A stretch of DNA of 14,493 nt from DASYTH01 sp035942955 (GCF_035942955.1 NZ_DASZCQ010000121.1:1-14493), one strand, 5' to 3'. Shown: positions 7,070-13,313, counted from the first letter of the stretch. Program-made: numbers and translations. The notes: generated by a model not told the origin, from the sequence alone.

Positions 7070-7980
7070 CCGCCACACTCGAGAAACCACCGCGGGCGGA
7101 GGAGAAGGCGGCGCTGCGGCACCGGTTGGCCGAGCGGGGCATCGACCGGGTGCTGCTGTTGCTGGTGCCGGGCGTGGTCTTCGTCGTGGCGCTGTTCCTC
7201 TACCCGGTCCTCTATGGACTGCAACTATCGTTCCAGTCCAAGGACGGCGGCGGCCCGCTGGCGAACTACCAGAAGTTCTTCAGCGACTCGTACCTGTTCG
7301 ACACGATCTGGATCACGCTGCGGCTGGCGCTACCCGCGGCGCTGATCAACGTGGTGGCGTCGATCCCGATCGCCTACCGGCTGCGCGGCCGGTTCCGCGG
7401 CAAGCGGCTGCTCACCACGATCCTGGTCGTGCCGATCACGCTGGGCACCGTGCTGACCGCCGAGGGGCTCATCGAGTACCTCGGCCCGGTCGGCTGGTTC
7501 AACAAGACGCTGCAGTGGTCGGGTCTGATCGACGAGCCGGTCCGGTTGGTGCACAACTACTGGGGCGTGCTGTTCTCGCTGATTATCACCGGGTTCCCGT
7601 TCGCGTTCCTGCTCACGCTGTCGTACCTGTCCGGCATCGACCCGTCCCTCGAGCAGGCCGCGGCCACGCTCGGCGCCGACTGGCGGCGCCGGTTCACCCG
7701 GATCACCCTGCCGCTGCTCGCGCCCGGCCTTGCCATCACGTTCTGCCTGACGTTCGTGCTGGCGTTCTCGGTGTTCCCGTCGGCGTACCTGGTCGGGCTG
7801 CCGCAGGGCGAGACCCGGGTGATCTCCATCGCCGCGTACGAGGCGGCGTTCCGGGACTTCGACTTCCCGCTCGGCTCGGCCATCGCGATGATCATGGCGG
7901 TGGTGATGCTCGCCGTGATCGGACTGGTGCTCGCCTGGCGGTCCACTTTGTACCGCGGGGCGACGGGAGGGAAGGGATGA
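7066..7980 (+). CDS. ABC transporter permease (PotB-like), 304 aa
   Basis: Polytopic membrane protein with about six helices (roughly 28-50, 82-105, 114-135, 166-188, 218-245, 270-291). It carries the cytoplasmic EAA loop EQAAATLGADWRRRFTRITLPLLAPG (about 196-221), which docks on the ATPase. The N terminus has a charged cytoplasmic tail. Sequence style and gene order match the first permease of polyamine/iron-type importers. GGGAGG at 7056-7061, 4 nt before ATG 7066, lies within the end of the preceding small frame. The gene overlaps the second permease at its stop (ATGATG). Substrate is presumed to be the acid degraded by the upstream enzymes. Confidence 0.93.
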   Translation: MTATLEKPPRAEEKAALRHRLAERGIDRVLLLLVPGVVFVVALFLYPVLYGLQLSFQSKDGGGPLANYQKFFSDSYLFDTIWITLRLALPAALINVVASIPIAYRLRGRFRGKRLLTTILVVPITLGTVLTAEGLIEYLGPVGWFNKTLQWSGLIDEPVRLVHNYWGVLFSLIITGFPFAFLLTLSYLSGIDPSLEQAAATLGADWRRRFTRITLPLLAPGLAITFCLTFVLAFSVFPSAYLVGLPQGETRVISIAAYEAAFRDFDFPLGSAIAMIMAVVMLAVIGLVLAWRSTLYRGATGGKG

Positions 7981-8816
7981 TGGCTTCCCGTGCCGTGATC
8001 GCCCGGCCCAGCGCGTGGTTGGTGTGGGGCGCGGTCGCGTTCTTCCTGATCAACCTGTTCGGCCTGGTGGCATACGTGGTGCTGAACTCGTTCAGCACGC
8101 AGTGGTTCGGCACCTGGCTGCCGGACGGGTTGACCACCACCTGGTACACCACCGCCTGGAACGAGCTCAGCCTGTTCGACGTGCTCGTGGTCACCCTCGA
8201 GGTCGCGATCGCGGTGGTCGTGCTGTCCGTCGTGATCGGCGGGCCATGCGCGTACGCCTTGGCGCGCCGGCAGTTTCCCGGCAAGAAGCTGCTGACCGTG
8301 CTGTTCCTGCTGCCCATCCTGATGCCGCCGATGACCTACGGCATCCCGCTGGCCACCGTGCTGTACAAGTTCGACCTCGCCGGGTCGATCACCGGGGTGA
8401 TCATCGCGAACCTCGTGCCGTCGGTGCCGTTCGTGGTGCTGACGATGACCCCGTTCATCGAGCAGATCGACCCGAAGATCGAGGCGGCGGCCCGGATGTG
8501 CGGCGCGTCGACCGCCGCCGTGTTCACCCGGGTCCTCGCCCCGCTGCTGATCCCCGGCATGCTCGCCGCGTCCATCCTCGTGCTGGTCCGCACGGTCGGC
8601 ATGTTCGAGCTGACCTTCCTCACCGCCGGCCCCGGCAGCCAGACCCTCGTGGTTTCCCTCTACGAAGCCATGTTCTCCGCCGGCATCCGCGCCCAGCAGG
8701 CCGTCGACGCCATGGCCGTCATCTACACCAGCTCCATGCTCGTGCTGCTGGTGATCGCGTTGCGCTTCGTCAACCCGACGCAGCTGGTGACCCGGTTGAA
8801 GGAGACCCCGACCTGA
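7977..8816 (+). CDS. ABC transporter permease (PotC-like), 279 aa
   Basis: Second inner-membrane subunit, with hydrophobic segments around 13-37, 68-95, 104-128, 138-160, 190-212 and 244-264. The EAA-type coupling loop EAAARMCGASTAAVFTRVLAPLLIPG lies at about 169-194. ATG 7977 gives a 4-nt overlap with the previous stop and follows a purine-rich GGGAGGGAAGGG; the adjacent ATG 7980 is equally possible. The protein ends VTRLKETPT. The DNA for this last stretch (8788-8815) has a diverged second copy 660 bp downstream, suggesting duplication or insertion at the 3' end. The gene itself appears intact and completes the transporter. Confidence 0.93.
   Translation: MMASRAVIARPSAWLVWGAVAFFLINLFGLVAYVVLNSFSTQWFGTWLPDGLTTTWYTTAWNELSLFDVLVVTLEVAIAVVVLSVVIGGPCAYALARRQFPGKKLLTVLFLLPILMPPMTYGIPLATVLYKFDLAGSITGVIIANLVPSVPFVVLTMTPFIEQIDPKIEAAARMCGASTAAVFTRVLAPLLIPGMLAASILVLVRTVGMFELTFLTAGPGSQTLVVSLYEAMFSAGIRAQQAVDAMAVIYTSSMLVLLVIALRFVNPTQLVTRLKETPT
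8788..8815. repeat. Direct repeat copy A: 3' end of the second permease gene
   Basis: This 28-nt stretch encodes the last residues TRLKETPT of the permease. It matches 9448-9475 at 24 of 28 positions with no gap, at an offset of exactly 660 bp. The mismatches are at 8796, 8798, 8806 and 8811. The two copies bracket the 178-aa gene. Confidence 0.85.
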
Positions 8817-8840
8817 GGGTGATGCCCCTTCGGGCGGGCT

Positions 8841-8885
8841 CGGGCGCCTGGTTCGCGGCCTGCTGGGCCATGAGCCGGGCGCCCG
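8841..8885 (+). terminator. GC-rich hairpin after the ABC operon, possible terminator
   Basis: CGGGCGCC (8841-8848) pairs perfectly with GGCGCCCG (8878-8885) around a 29-nt loop, and the right arm is itself part of the palindrome CGGGCGCCCG (8876-8885). It starts 25 nt after the permease stop. No U tract follows, which is common in high-GC actinomycetes but leaves the call weak. Confidence 0.35.
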
Positions 8886-8905
8886 CGCGTGTCACAGTGG
8901 CGGAC

Positions 8906-9442
8906 ATGCCTGATCAAGAGGAGAAAAGCTGGGTCGAGCAGGCCGGTGACTGGGTCGAGGACCAGTACTCGCAGATCACCGGCCAGGACGGCGCGCCGGC
9001 GGAGCAGGAGCCGGTGAGCGTTCCGTACGAGGAGCCGAGCGAGGAGCAGAAGGCGGAGTGGGACCGGCAGGCCCAGCTCGGCGAGTACATCAACGCGGTG
9101 TGCGGCCAACTGAAGGCGGAGGTGGCCGCAGTCGAGCAGGCGGCGCAGATCCTGCGCGCCACAGTGGACTCGGCCAGCCGCGAGGAGATCGAGGCGCTGG
9201 CCGGGCAGTGCGCCACCCTCTCCGGGCAGGGGTACGGTTCGGCGAGCCAGCTGAGGGATGCCGGTGTCCAGGACTGGGTCTACTCGGTGAAGGCCTGCAA
9301 CGAGGTCGGCTACTGGGCCAGCTCCGCCTCGGCGCACGCCACCTCGGCCGCCGCCTCGGAGTACCCCACGGAGATCGAGGGCTTCCTCGGCAGCGTCGTC
9401 AACGACCTGAGCAACGCCTCGATCAGCATCAACGGGGCATAG
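8906..9442 (+). CDS. Hypothetical cytosolic protein, 178 aa
   Basis: I do not recognise a family. The protein begins with an acidic, Trp-containing stretch (MPDQEEKSWVEQAGDWVEDQ) and a Pro/Glu-rich linker to about residue 48. A mainly helical Ala/Glu/Gln-rich region with three cysteines (66, 102, 131) follows, and it ends in a Ser/Ala-rich tail. There is no signal peptide or membrane segment. Third positions are strongly G/C, consistent with a real gene. The start is uncertain: ATG 8906 gives a sensible N terminus but has no good ribosome site; in-frame alternatives are GTG 8897, ATG 8870 and ATG 8822, the last just after a GAGGG. The gene sits between two copies of the permease 3' end and has no functional link to the transporter that I can see. 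Confidence 0.75.
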   Translation: MPDQEEKSWVEQAGDWVEDQYSQITGQDGAPAEQEPVSVPYEEPSEEQKAEWDRQAQLGEYINAVCGQLKAEVAAVEQAAQILRATVDSASREEIEALAGQCATLSGQGYGSASQLRDAGVQDWVYSVKACNEVGYWASSASAHATSAAASEYPTEIEGFLGSVVNDLSNASISINGA

Positions 9443-9447
9443 GGAAT

Positions 9448-9475
9448 TGACCCGGCTCAAGGAGATCCCGGCCTG
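9448..9475. repeat. Direct repeat copy B: orphan duplicate of the permease 3' end
   Basis: In the frame equivalent to the permease, this segment reads L-T-R-L-K-E-I-P-A, compared with V-T-R-L-K-E-T-P-T at the end of the permease gene, but it then runs on into non-coding sequence. It lies only 5 nt after the stop of the 178-aa gene. It also supplies the left arm of the stem-loop at 9449-9514. Confidence 0.85.
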
Positions 9476-9514
9476 GCCACCACACACGGCCATATCAACA
9501 ACCTGAGCCGGGTC
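9449..9514. terminator. Compound stem-loop between convergent genes, probable bidirectional terminator
   Basis: GACCCGGCTCA (9449-9459) pairs perfectly with TGAGCCGGGTC (9504-9514). The stem continues with GG/CC after a one-base bulge. Inside the loop a second stem TGGCC/GGCCA (9474-9478 and 9488-9492) can form. It occupies most of the 80-nt gap between convergent genes ending at 9442 and 9523, the usual position for a shared terminator. There is no U run on either strand. Confidence 0.6.
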
Positions 9515-9522
9515 GCAGCAGC

Positions 9523-9969
9523 TCAGTAACTGCCCGTGCAAGTGAGGGTATTGGTGATCGCCGCACGGACGCAGGCCCAGGCAAGAAGCCCCGCATCGTT
9601 CACCATTTGCGTGAATGTGTCGCTTCCCGAGGTGATCTCCCGGGCATAGTTCGACCCATCAGAACTGTGCACCCGCACTCGGTCGCCAGGAATTCCACTC
9701 CGAATTCTTCCCCATGCCGCCCGGCAGGTTGGGCTGTATCGAAGCTCGACAATGATTCCTTCAGGACTGGTATTCTGCCTCGGCGTAAACGCATCCGCCG
9801 CGCAGCCGGTCGCGTCCGGCCACTTGCCTTCACAACTCTGCGCGTAGCAACTGGCCAGTGCACCCTGCGGTGCGCCGGCCTCCGCAGTCGCGGAAGTCGC
9901 CGTGGCCAAAGTCGCCGAGAGTACACCGGCGACTGACAAGCCAATGATTCGGATTCCTCTGCTCCCCAT
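9523..9969 (-). CDS. Secreted DUF2690-family (YjfA-like) protein, 148 aa
   Basis: The N terminus is a Sec-type signal peptide: Arg residues, a hydrophobic core (IIGLSVAGVLSATLA) and a likely cleavage near AEA-GAP at about residue 31. The mature part has the DUF2690 pattern CYAQSCEGKWPDATGC, then VELRYSPTCRAAW and GDRVRV. Six cysteines (41, 46, 56, 82, 133, 144) could make three disulfides. The family's function is unknown to me; members are small exported actinobacterial proteins. ATG 9969 has AGGACT a few nt upstream. Codon use is atypical: only about two thirds of the first 60 third positions are G/C, well below the operon to the left, which hints at recent acquisition. It lies downstream of, and in the same orientation as, the LuxR-type gene, across 301 bp with its own putative control sites. 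Confidence 0.88.
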   Translation of the reverse strand: MGSRGIRIIGLSVAGVLSATLATATSATAEAGAPQGALASCYAQSCEGKWPDATGCAADAFTPRQNTSPEGIIVELRYSPTCRAAWGRIRSGIPGDRVRVHSSDGSNYAREITSGSDTFTQMVNDAGLLAWACVRAAITNTLTCTGSY

Positions 9970-10010
9970 GACTAACAGTCCTATCGTGCCATCAGGTCAG
10001 TTGAGTTGCA

Positions 10011-10022
10011 CCCACATGTGGG
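10011..10022. promoter_or_regulatory. Perfect 12-bp palindrome CCCACATGTGGG upstream of DUF2690
   Basis: A fully self-complementary 12-mer about 42 nt before the DUF2690 start codon on its transcribed strand, an operator-like position. No family-specific consensus is recognised. Confidence 0.45.
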
Positions 10023-10071
10023 CGCCACGAGAACCGACCTTCTCAGGCTGGCGGCATCATCAAGCCACATC

Positions 10072-10107
10072 TGGACGGGTTTGGACATCCGTGGACGTCC
10101 CAGACCC
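10072..10107. promoter_or_regulatory. Three TGGAC repeats at 10-bp phase, overlapping a stem-loop
   Basis: TGGAC occurs at 10072-10076, 10082-10086 and 10092-10096, spaced exactly 10 bp so the units face the same side of the helix. GGGTTTGGAC (10077-10086) can also pair with GTCCCAGACCC (10097-10107) with one bulge and one wobble. Phased direct repeats like this are typical binding sites for multimeric activators. The site lies about 100-130 bp upstream of the DUF2690 start. Confidence 0.45.
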
Positions 10108-10156
10108 GGTTACCCCTGCACGGTCCCGCCCCGAAAGCTCGAGACCGCATGAGAGG

Positions 10157-10175
10157 CCGCCGAATGCTACGGCGG
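10157..10175 (-). terminator. CCGCCG/CGGCGG hairpin downstream of the LuxR-type gene
   Basis: A perfect 6-bp all-G/C stem (10157-10162 with 10170-10175) with a 7-nt loop, about 95 nt after the LuxR-type stop on the minus strand. No U tract follows, so termination is only possible. Confidence 0.35.
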
Positions 10176-10270
10176 TAGTGTGGCGAGCTCGTCGAAACTA
10201 CTCGAACGCCAGGCGCTCCCGGCGATCGTTGCCTATTCCAGTGCCGCGGTGAGCTGGCGGGCCGGGGTCG

Positions 10271-11311
10271 TCACGATGCGGTTCCTTCATGGCCGCATTC
10301 GTTGTTGGCCGGAGGTGACGGTGTTGCCGCACCCATTGCGCCGAGGGCTAGGCCTAGTTGGAAGCGGTTTTCGACGCCGAGGCGGTCCATGAGGCCGCGG
10401 AGCGTGTAGGTGACGGAGCGGGTGGAGAGGCCTAGGTGTTGGGCGGCGCTGGTGTCGGTGTGTCCCTGGGCGAGGAGGGTGATGATGGCCTTTTCGCGGG
10501 GGGTGAGCACGACGGGGGGTACTCCGTTCCGGCGGGGATCGGTTGCCGTGTCCCAGTGGCGGTTGAAGAGGGCGACCAATGCGGCGACTACGGGTGGGTC
10601 GCCGATCTCGAGGGTTCCGCCGGGGTCGATGGCGAGCAGGGCGACGCGGCGGTCGAAGATCATGAGTTGGTGGGGAATGTCGGCTGACTCGCGGTACTGG
10701 CAGCAGGGGCTGTTGGGCACCGCCTTGTCACTGCCGGCTGTGCGGCGGCCCAGGGCGCGGAGGTGAACTCCGCGGCGGACAAGGGCTAGATCCAGAGGGG
10801 TCGCAACGGTCAGTGCTTGGCGGGAGAAGATCAGTTCGGGGTTCATCACCAGGTGTTCCCAGCGTTCCATGGCGACGAGTTCGGCGATGCGGGTGCGGGT
10901 GGCGGAGCGCGTGGGCAAGCGGCGGGTGCGGAAGGCGTGGCTCGTGAGGTCGCGGCCGAGGCCCTGGGTGCCGAGGGTTCGGCGCGTCCGGGTCGGGGGC
11001 ACGGGATAGGTCGGCTCGCGGCTGCGCCGCCGTACCGTCGCAAGCGCCAGCTCTACCGGCGCCGCCGCCCAGGAACGACCCCCTTTTGCTCGATTGATGG
11101 GGCGGGCGATGCCGACAGCCTCGAGCTCCTCCAACGCCGACCGGACGCGGTCGGTGGACAGGCCCAGGTCCGCCGCGAGCGCGCGGACGGGTTGTGAGCC
11201 GAAGGTCGAAAGGCTGCGAAACACCAGGTCGGCGTCGGCCGACAGGCCCCAGCGAACCAAAGAAGGAACCGCGACGCCGGGGTTGATCTCTTTCTTATTG
11301 TGCCTCAACAC
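10271..11311 (-). CDS. LuxR-type HTH transcriptional regulator with N-terminal winged helix, 346 aa
   Basis: The C terminus carries a LuxR/FixJ-type helix-turn-helix (about 268-326): LTPREKAIITLLAQGHTDTSAAQHLGLSTRSVTYTL and a following helix. The N terminus (about 24-75: DLVFRSLSTFG...ALAADLGLSTDRVRSALEELEAVGI) is a second, TrmB-like winged helix. The middle (about 140-255), ending MIFDRRVALLAIDP, resembles the sensor-like domain of the large actinobacterial family with this layout. Such proteins are one-component regulators whose ligands are mostly unknown. The start is GTG 11311, supported by GGGGAGG about 9 nt upstream. It is divergent from the small XRE gene across about 150 bp containing a near-palindrome. 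Target genes cannot be read directly; DUF2690 just downstream is the obvious candidate. Confidence 0.85.
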   Translation of the reverse strand: MLRHNKKEINPGVAVPSLVRWGLSADADLVFRSLSTFGSQPVRALAADLGLSTDRVRSALEELEAVGIARPINRAKGGRSWAAAPVELALATVRRRSREPTYPVPPTRTRRTLGTQGLGRDLTSHAFRTRRLPTRSATRTRIAELVAMERWEHLVMNPELIFSRQALTVATPLDLALVRRGVHLRALGRRTAGSDKAVPNSPCCQYRESADIPHQLMIFDRRVALLAIDPGGTLEIGDPPVVAALVALFNRHWDTATDPRRNGVPPVVLTPREKAIITLLAQGHTDTSAAQHLGLSTRSVTYTLRGLMDRLGVENRFQLGLALGAMGAATPSPPANNECGHEGTAS

Positions 11312-11465
11312 GGGCGTCTACCTCCCCAATCCCGCGGACTGGAGATGCAAGCACACGTCGGCGTGGCTGTCACTCCTCCATTCGTTGGCACCAGAGAATC
11401 TTTTGCGCGATCACGCAACCAATATCAGAAGATCGGGTATACGTTATTGTGATCTCCATTTGAGT
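11312..11465. promoter_or_regulatory. Divergent promoter region between LuxR-type and XRE genes
   Basis: The stretch is A/T-richer than its surroundings. TTGCG-C-GATC-A-CGCAA (11403-11418) is a 16-bp palindrome with a single mismatched pair, a good operator candidate for either flanking regulator. TATACG (11438-11443) and TATTGT (11445-11450) are possible -10 boxes for the plus strand, without a convincing -35 partner. GGGGAGG on the minus strand serves the LuxR-type start. Confidence 0.55.
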
Positions 11466-11918
11466 GTGGCAGCCTCACGCGTCGTGTGGGATGTTGACGG
11501 ACTCCAGGTCCGGCCGGACGGCATTCACACGCACGAGCAGTTGCTGGGGGCGTTGGAGCGGTTGCGGGTGCGGGCCGCGCGGGGGCGGGGCAAGTGCCGG
11601 TTGTCGCTGACGGATGTGGCGGCGATGTCGGGGGTGCCGCGCAGCACGCTGGCGAACTACCTGTCCGGGGCGTCATTCGTACCGGCCGACCAGCTCGACT
11701 CGATCGTCCTTGCGCTCGGGGTCGCTCCGGACGAGGCCGCGCTGTGGGCGGCGGCGTGGGAGCGGGTGGCGGAGCGGCGCATCGCGAACAAGGCCCCGCC
11801 CGAGGAGTCCGGTGGGCGTCACGTGCTCCAGCGGCCGCGGTGGATGACGTCGGTGGCGGGCTTGCGGCGGGCACGGAAGCGGGCGCGGCGGTCGTCGTCC
11901 AAGGGGTCGTCGGGGTAG
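11466..11918 (+). CDS. Small XRE-type helix-turn-helix protein, about 150 aa
   Basis: A helix-turn-helix of the Cro/XRE type is visible in the middle: LSLTDVAAMSGVPRSTLANYLSGASFVPADQLDSIVLALGV. It is preceded by THEQLLGALERLRVRAARG and followed by helices rich in Ala, Trp and Glu, the usual style of small actinobacterial XRE regulators. The start is uncertain: TTG 11460, GTG 11466 or GTG 11484 are all in frame and none has a clear ribosome site, so leaderless translation is possible. The last 33 codons or so run antisense into the 3' end of the convergent nitroreductase gene, giving a basic Arg/Ser/Lys-rich tail that looks like read-through rather than a conserved domain. The gene may therefore have lost its original end. 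Confidence 0.65.
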   Translation: MAASRVVWDVDGLQVRPDGIHTHEQLLGALERLRVRAARGRGKCRLSLTDVAAMSGVPRSTLANYLSGASFVPADQLDSIVLALGVAPDEAALWAAAWERVAERRIANKAPPEESGGRHVLQRPRWMTSVAGLRRARKRARRSSSKGSSG

Positions 11919-12430
11919 CCGATGGACACGGCGCCGATCGGGTGGAACGCGTCCGGGACGCCGAAAGCCTTGCGGTAGACCGGAATCCGCTCCTTGGGCA
12001 GGCCGAAGAAGCACGCGCCGAGGCCGGCGTCGACGGCGGTCTGCAGGATCAGCAGGGCGGCCATGCCGGCGTCGATGTCCCAGTAGGGCGCGGGCCACCA
12101 GGAGTCGTCCCGGTCGGTGAAACCCTTGTCCGCCTGGGCATACCGGTCGAGGTAGACGTCCTTGTTGGAGTGCACCACGATCAGCAGCGGGGCCCGGACG
12201 GTGGCGGCGAGGTAGTCGTCCGGCCATTCCTCGTGGCGGCACGCGGTGCGGAAGCGGTCGATGTCCTCCGGCGTGTCGAGCACCAGGAAGCCCCAGCCCT
12301 GGGAGAAACCGGCGGAGGGGGCGCGGACCGCGTTGTGCAGGATGCGGTCGACGACCTCCGGCGGCACCGGGCGGTCCGGGTCGTAGCGGCGGACCATGCG
12401 GCGGCGCCGCACCACGTCTTGGAACTCCAC
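11819..12430 (-). CDS. Nitroreductase-family FMN-dependent oxidoreductase, 203 aa
   Basis: The N terminus has the FMN-phosphate-binding pattern VVRRRRMVRRYDPDRPVP (about 6-23) and the loop RAPSAGFSQGWGFLVL (about 36-51). A later helix, DIDAGMAALLILQTAVDAGLGACFFG, is the usual dimer/cofactor segment, and the C terminus TDVIHRGRW is typical of this subgroup. Such enzymes reduce nitro groups, quinones or related substrates with NAD(P)H; the true substrate is unknown. The start is GTG 12430, 10 nt after the YbaK-type stop, with AGGG just upstream, so the two genes are probably one transcript. Its final 100 bp overlap the convergent XRE gene on the opposite strand. Confidence 0.88.
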   Translation of the reverse strand: MEFQDVVRRRRMVRRYDPDRPVPPEVVDRILHNAVRAPSAGFSQGWGFLVLDTPEDIDRFRTACRHEEWPDDYLAATVRAPLLIVVHSNKDVYLDRYAQADKGFTDRDDSWWPAPYWDIDAGMAALLILQTAVDAGLGACFFGLPKERIPVYRKAFGVPDAFHPIGAVSIGYPDDPLDDDRRARFRARRKPATDVIHRGRWST

Positions 12431-12440
12431 GGATCCGACC

Positions 12441-12983
12441 CTACTGGGCCAGGCCGTCGATCACCTCGGCGTGCGGGAGGGCGGCCAGCGCGGGGCCGGA
12501 GATCAGCAGCTTGCTGCCCCGGATCCCGCTGCCGATGATCAGCTCCGGGGCCCGCGCCACGCGCGCGTCGATCAGCAGCGGCCAGCCGTCGGGCAGCCCG
12601 ATCGGGGTGATCCCGCCGTAGGCCATGCCGGTCAGCTCGACCGCGGTGTCGGTCGGGGCGAACGACGCCTTGCGCACGTCCAGCCGGCGGCGCACGACGT
12701 TGTTCACGTCCGCCCTTGTGGTGGCGAGCACCAGGCAGGCGGCGAACCGCTCCTCGCCCGACCGCTTGCCGGCCACCACCACGCAGTTGGCGGAGGCGTC
12801 CAGCGGCGACCCGTAGGCCCGGCAGAACGCGGCGGTGTCGGCCAGGTCGGGATCGATCGCCGCGACCCCGAGCCTGTCCCGCTCGGGCAGCGTCGCCATG
12901 GCCTTGCGGACCGGCTCACCGAGCAGGTCCGGCCGGTCGACGGCGGGCTCAACGGTCAGGGTTCCGGCGATGCTCCACTGCAC
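12441..12983 (-). CDS. YbaK/EbsC-family aminoacyl-tRNA deacylase-like protein, 180 aa
   Basis: The central region matches the YbaK/ProRS editing-domain fold: SANCVVVAGKRSGEERFAACLVLA (about 64-87, with K73 in the position of the functional lysine), RKASFAP (104-110), GGITPIGLP (123-131) and IGSGIRGSKLLISG (150-163). These proteins hydrolyse mischarged tRNAs, typically Cys- or Ala-tRNA(Pro). An N-terminal extension of about 55 residues (GTLTVEPAVDRPDLLGEPV) is common in actinobacterial members. The start is GTG 12983, overlapping the end of the upstream 93-aa gene by 28 nt, which suggests translational coupling. The role in tRNA quality control is inferred from family; specificity is unknown. 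Confidence 0.88.
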   Translation of the reverse strand: MQWSIAGTLTVEPAVDRPDLLGEPVRKAMATLPERDRLGVAAIDPDLADTAAFCRAYGSPLDASANCVVVAGKRSGEERFAACLVLATTRADVNNVVRRRLDVRKASFAPTDTAVELTGMAYGGITPIGLPDGWPLLIDARVARAPELIIGSGIRGSKLLISGPALAALPHAEVIDGLAQ

Positions 12984-13237
12984 GGGCTCAGGTTATCGAC
13001 CATCTTCAGGACATCCTCCGCGGTCATCTCCCAGCGCAGCTCCATGGGCGCGATGCGATCCCACAGCGCCCGCGCCGCCTCGGCCGACCGGTGCAGGCCG
13101 GTTGCCGCCTGGCCGATCTGGGGATCCCACCGGTACAGCACCGCCTCGGTTCGGGTCTCGTCCGAGATCTCCATGCCCCAGGCGAAGATCTCGTTGTCGT
13201 TCTCGGCGTTGACCAATGTGAACAGCTTGGCATCCAT
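12956..13237 (-). CDS. Hypothetical protein, 93 aa
   Basis: No family is recognised. The protein starts MDAKLFTLVNAENDNEIFAW, continues with mixed strand and helix (TRTEAVLYRWDP, SAEAARALWDRIAPMELRWEMTAEDVLKMVDNL) and has no signal peptide or membrane segment. The frame stays open to a TTG at 13279, but ATG 13237 gives the natural N terminus; the extra 14 residues look non-conserved and would overlap the divergent promoter. It is first in a three-gene minus-strand operon (93-aa protein, YbaK-type, nitroreductase) and overlaps the second gene by 28 nt. Confidence 0.7.
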   Translation of the reverse strand: MDAKLFTLVNAENDNEIFAWGMEISDETRTEAVLYRWDPQIGQAATGLHRSAEAARALWDRIAPMELRWEMTAEDVLKMVDNLSPCSGASPEP

Positions 13238-13313
13238 GCCCCCACTGTCCACTCGAGACGAGAAACGTCCCCCCGCCAATGACCGAGAATCCCACTCCTG
13301 TCATTTCGGTGTG

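Larger units (their letters stand above)
9970..10270. other. 301-bp intergenic region rich in palindromes and phased repeats
   Basis: I see no convincing gene here; open frames on either strand lack start signals and family resemblance. From left to right it holds the likely DUF2690 leader, the palindrome CCCACATGTGGG (10011-10022), a GAGAA/TTCTC pair (10029-10033 and 10040-10044), three TGGAC units at 10-bp spacing (10072-10096) and a CCGCCG/CGGCGG hairpin (10157-10175). The first elements are placed to control DUF2690 on the minus strand; the last could end the LuxR-type transcript. Confidence 0.6.

Noticed and set aside
9902..10252. Plus-strand open frame across the DUF2690 start and intergenic region
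   Set aside because: It overlaps the DUF2690 signal-peptide region antisense, has no ribosome site and no recognisable domain.
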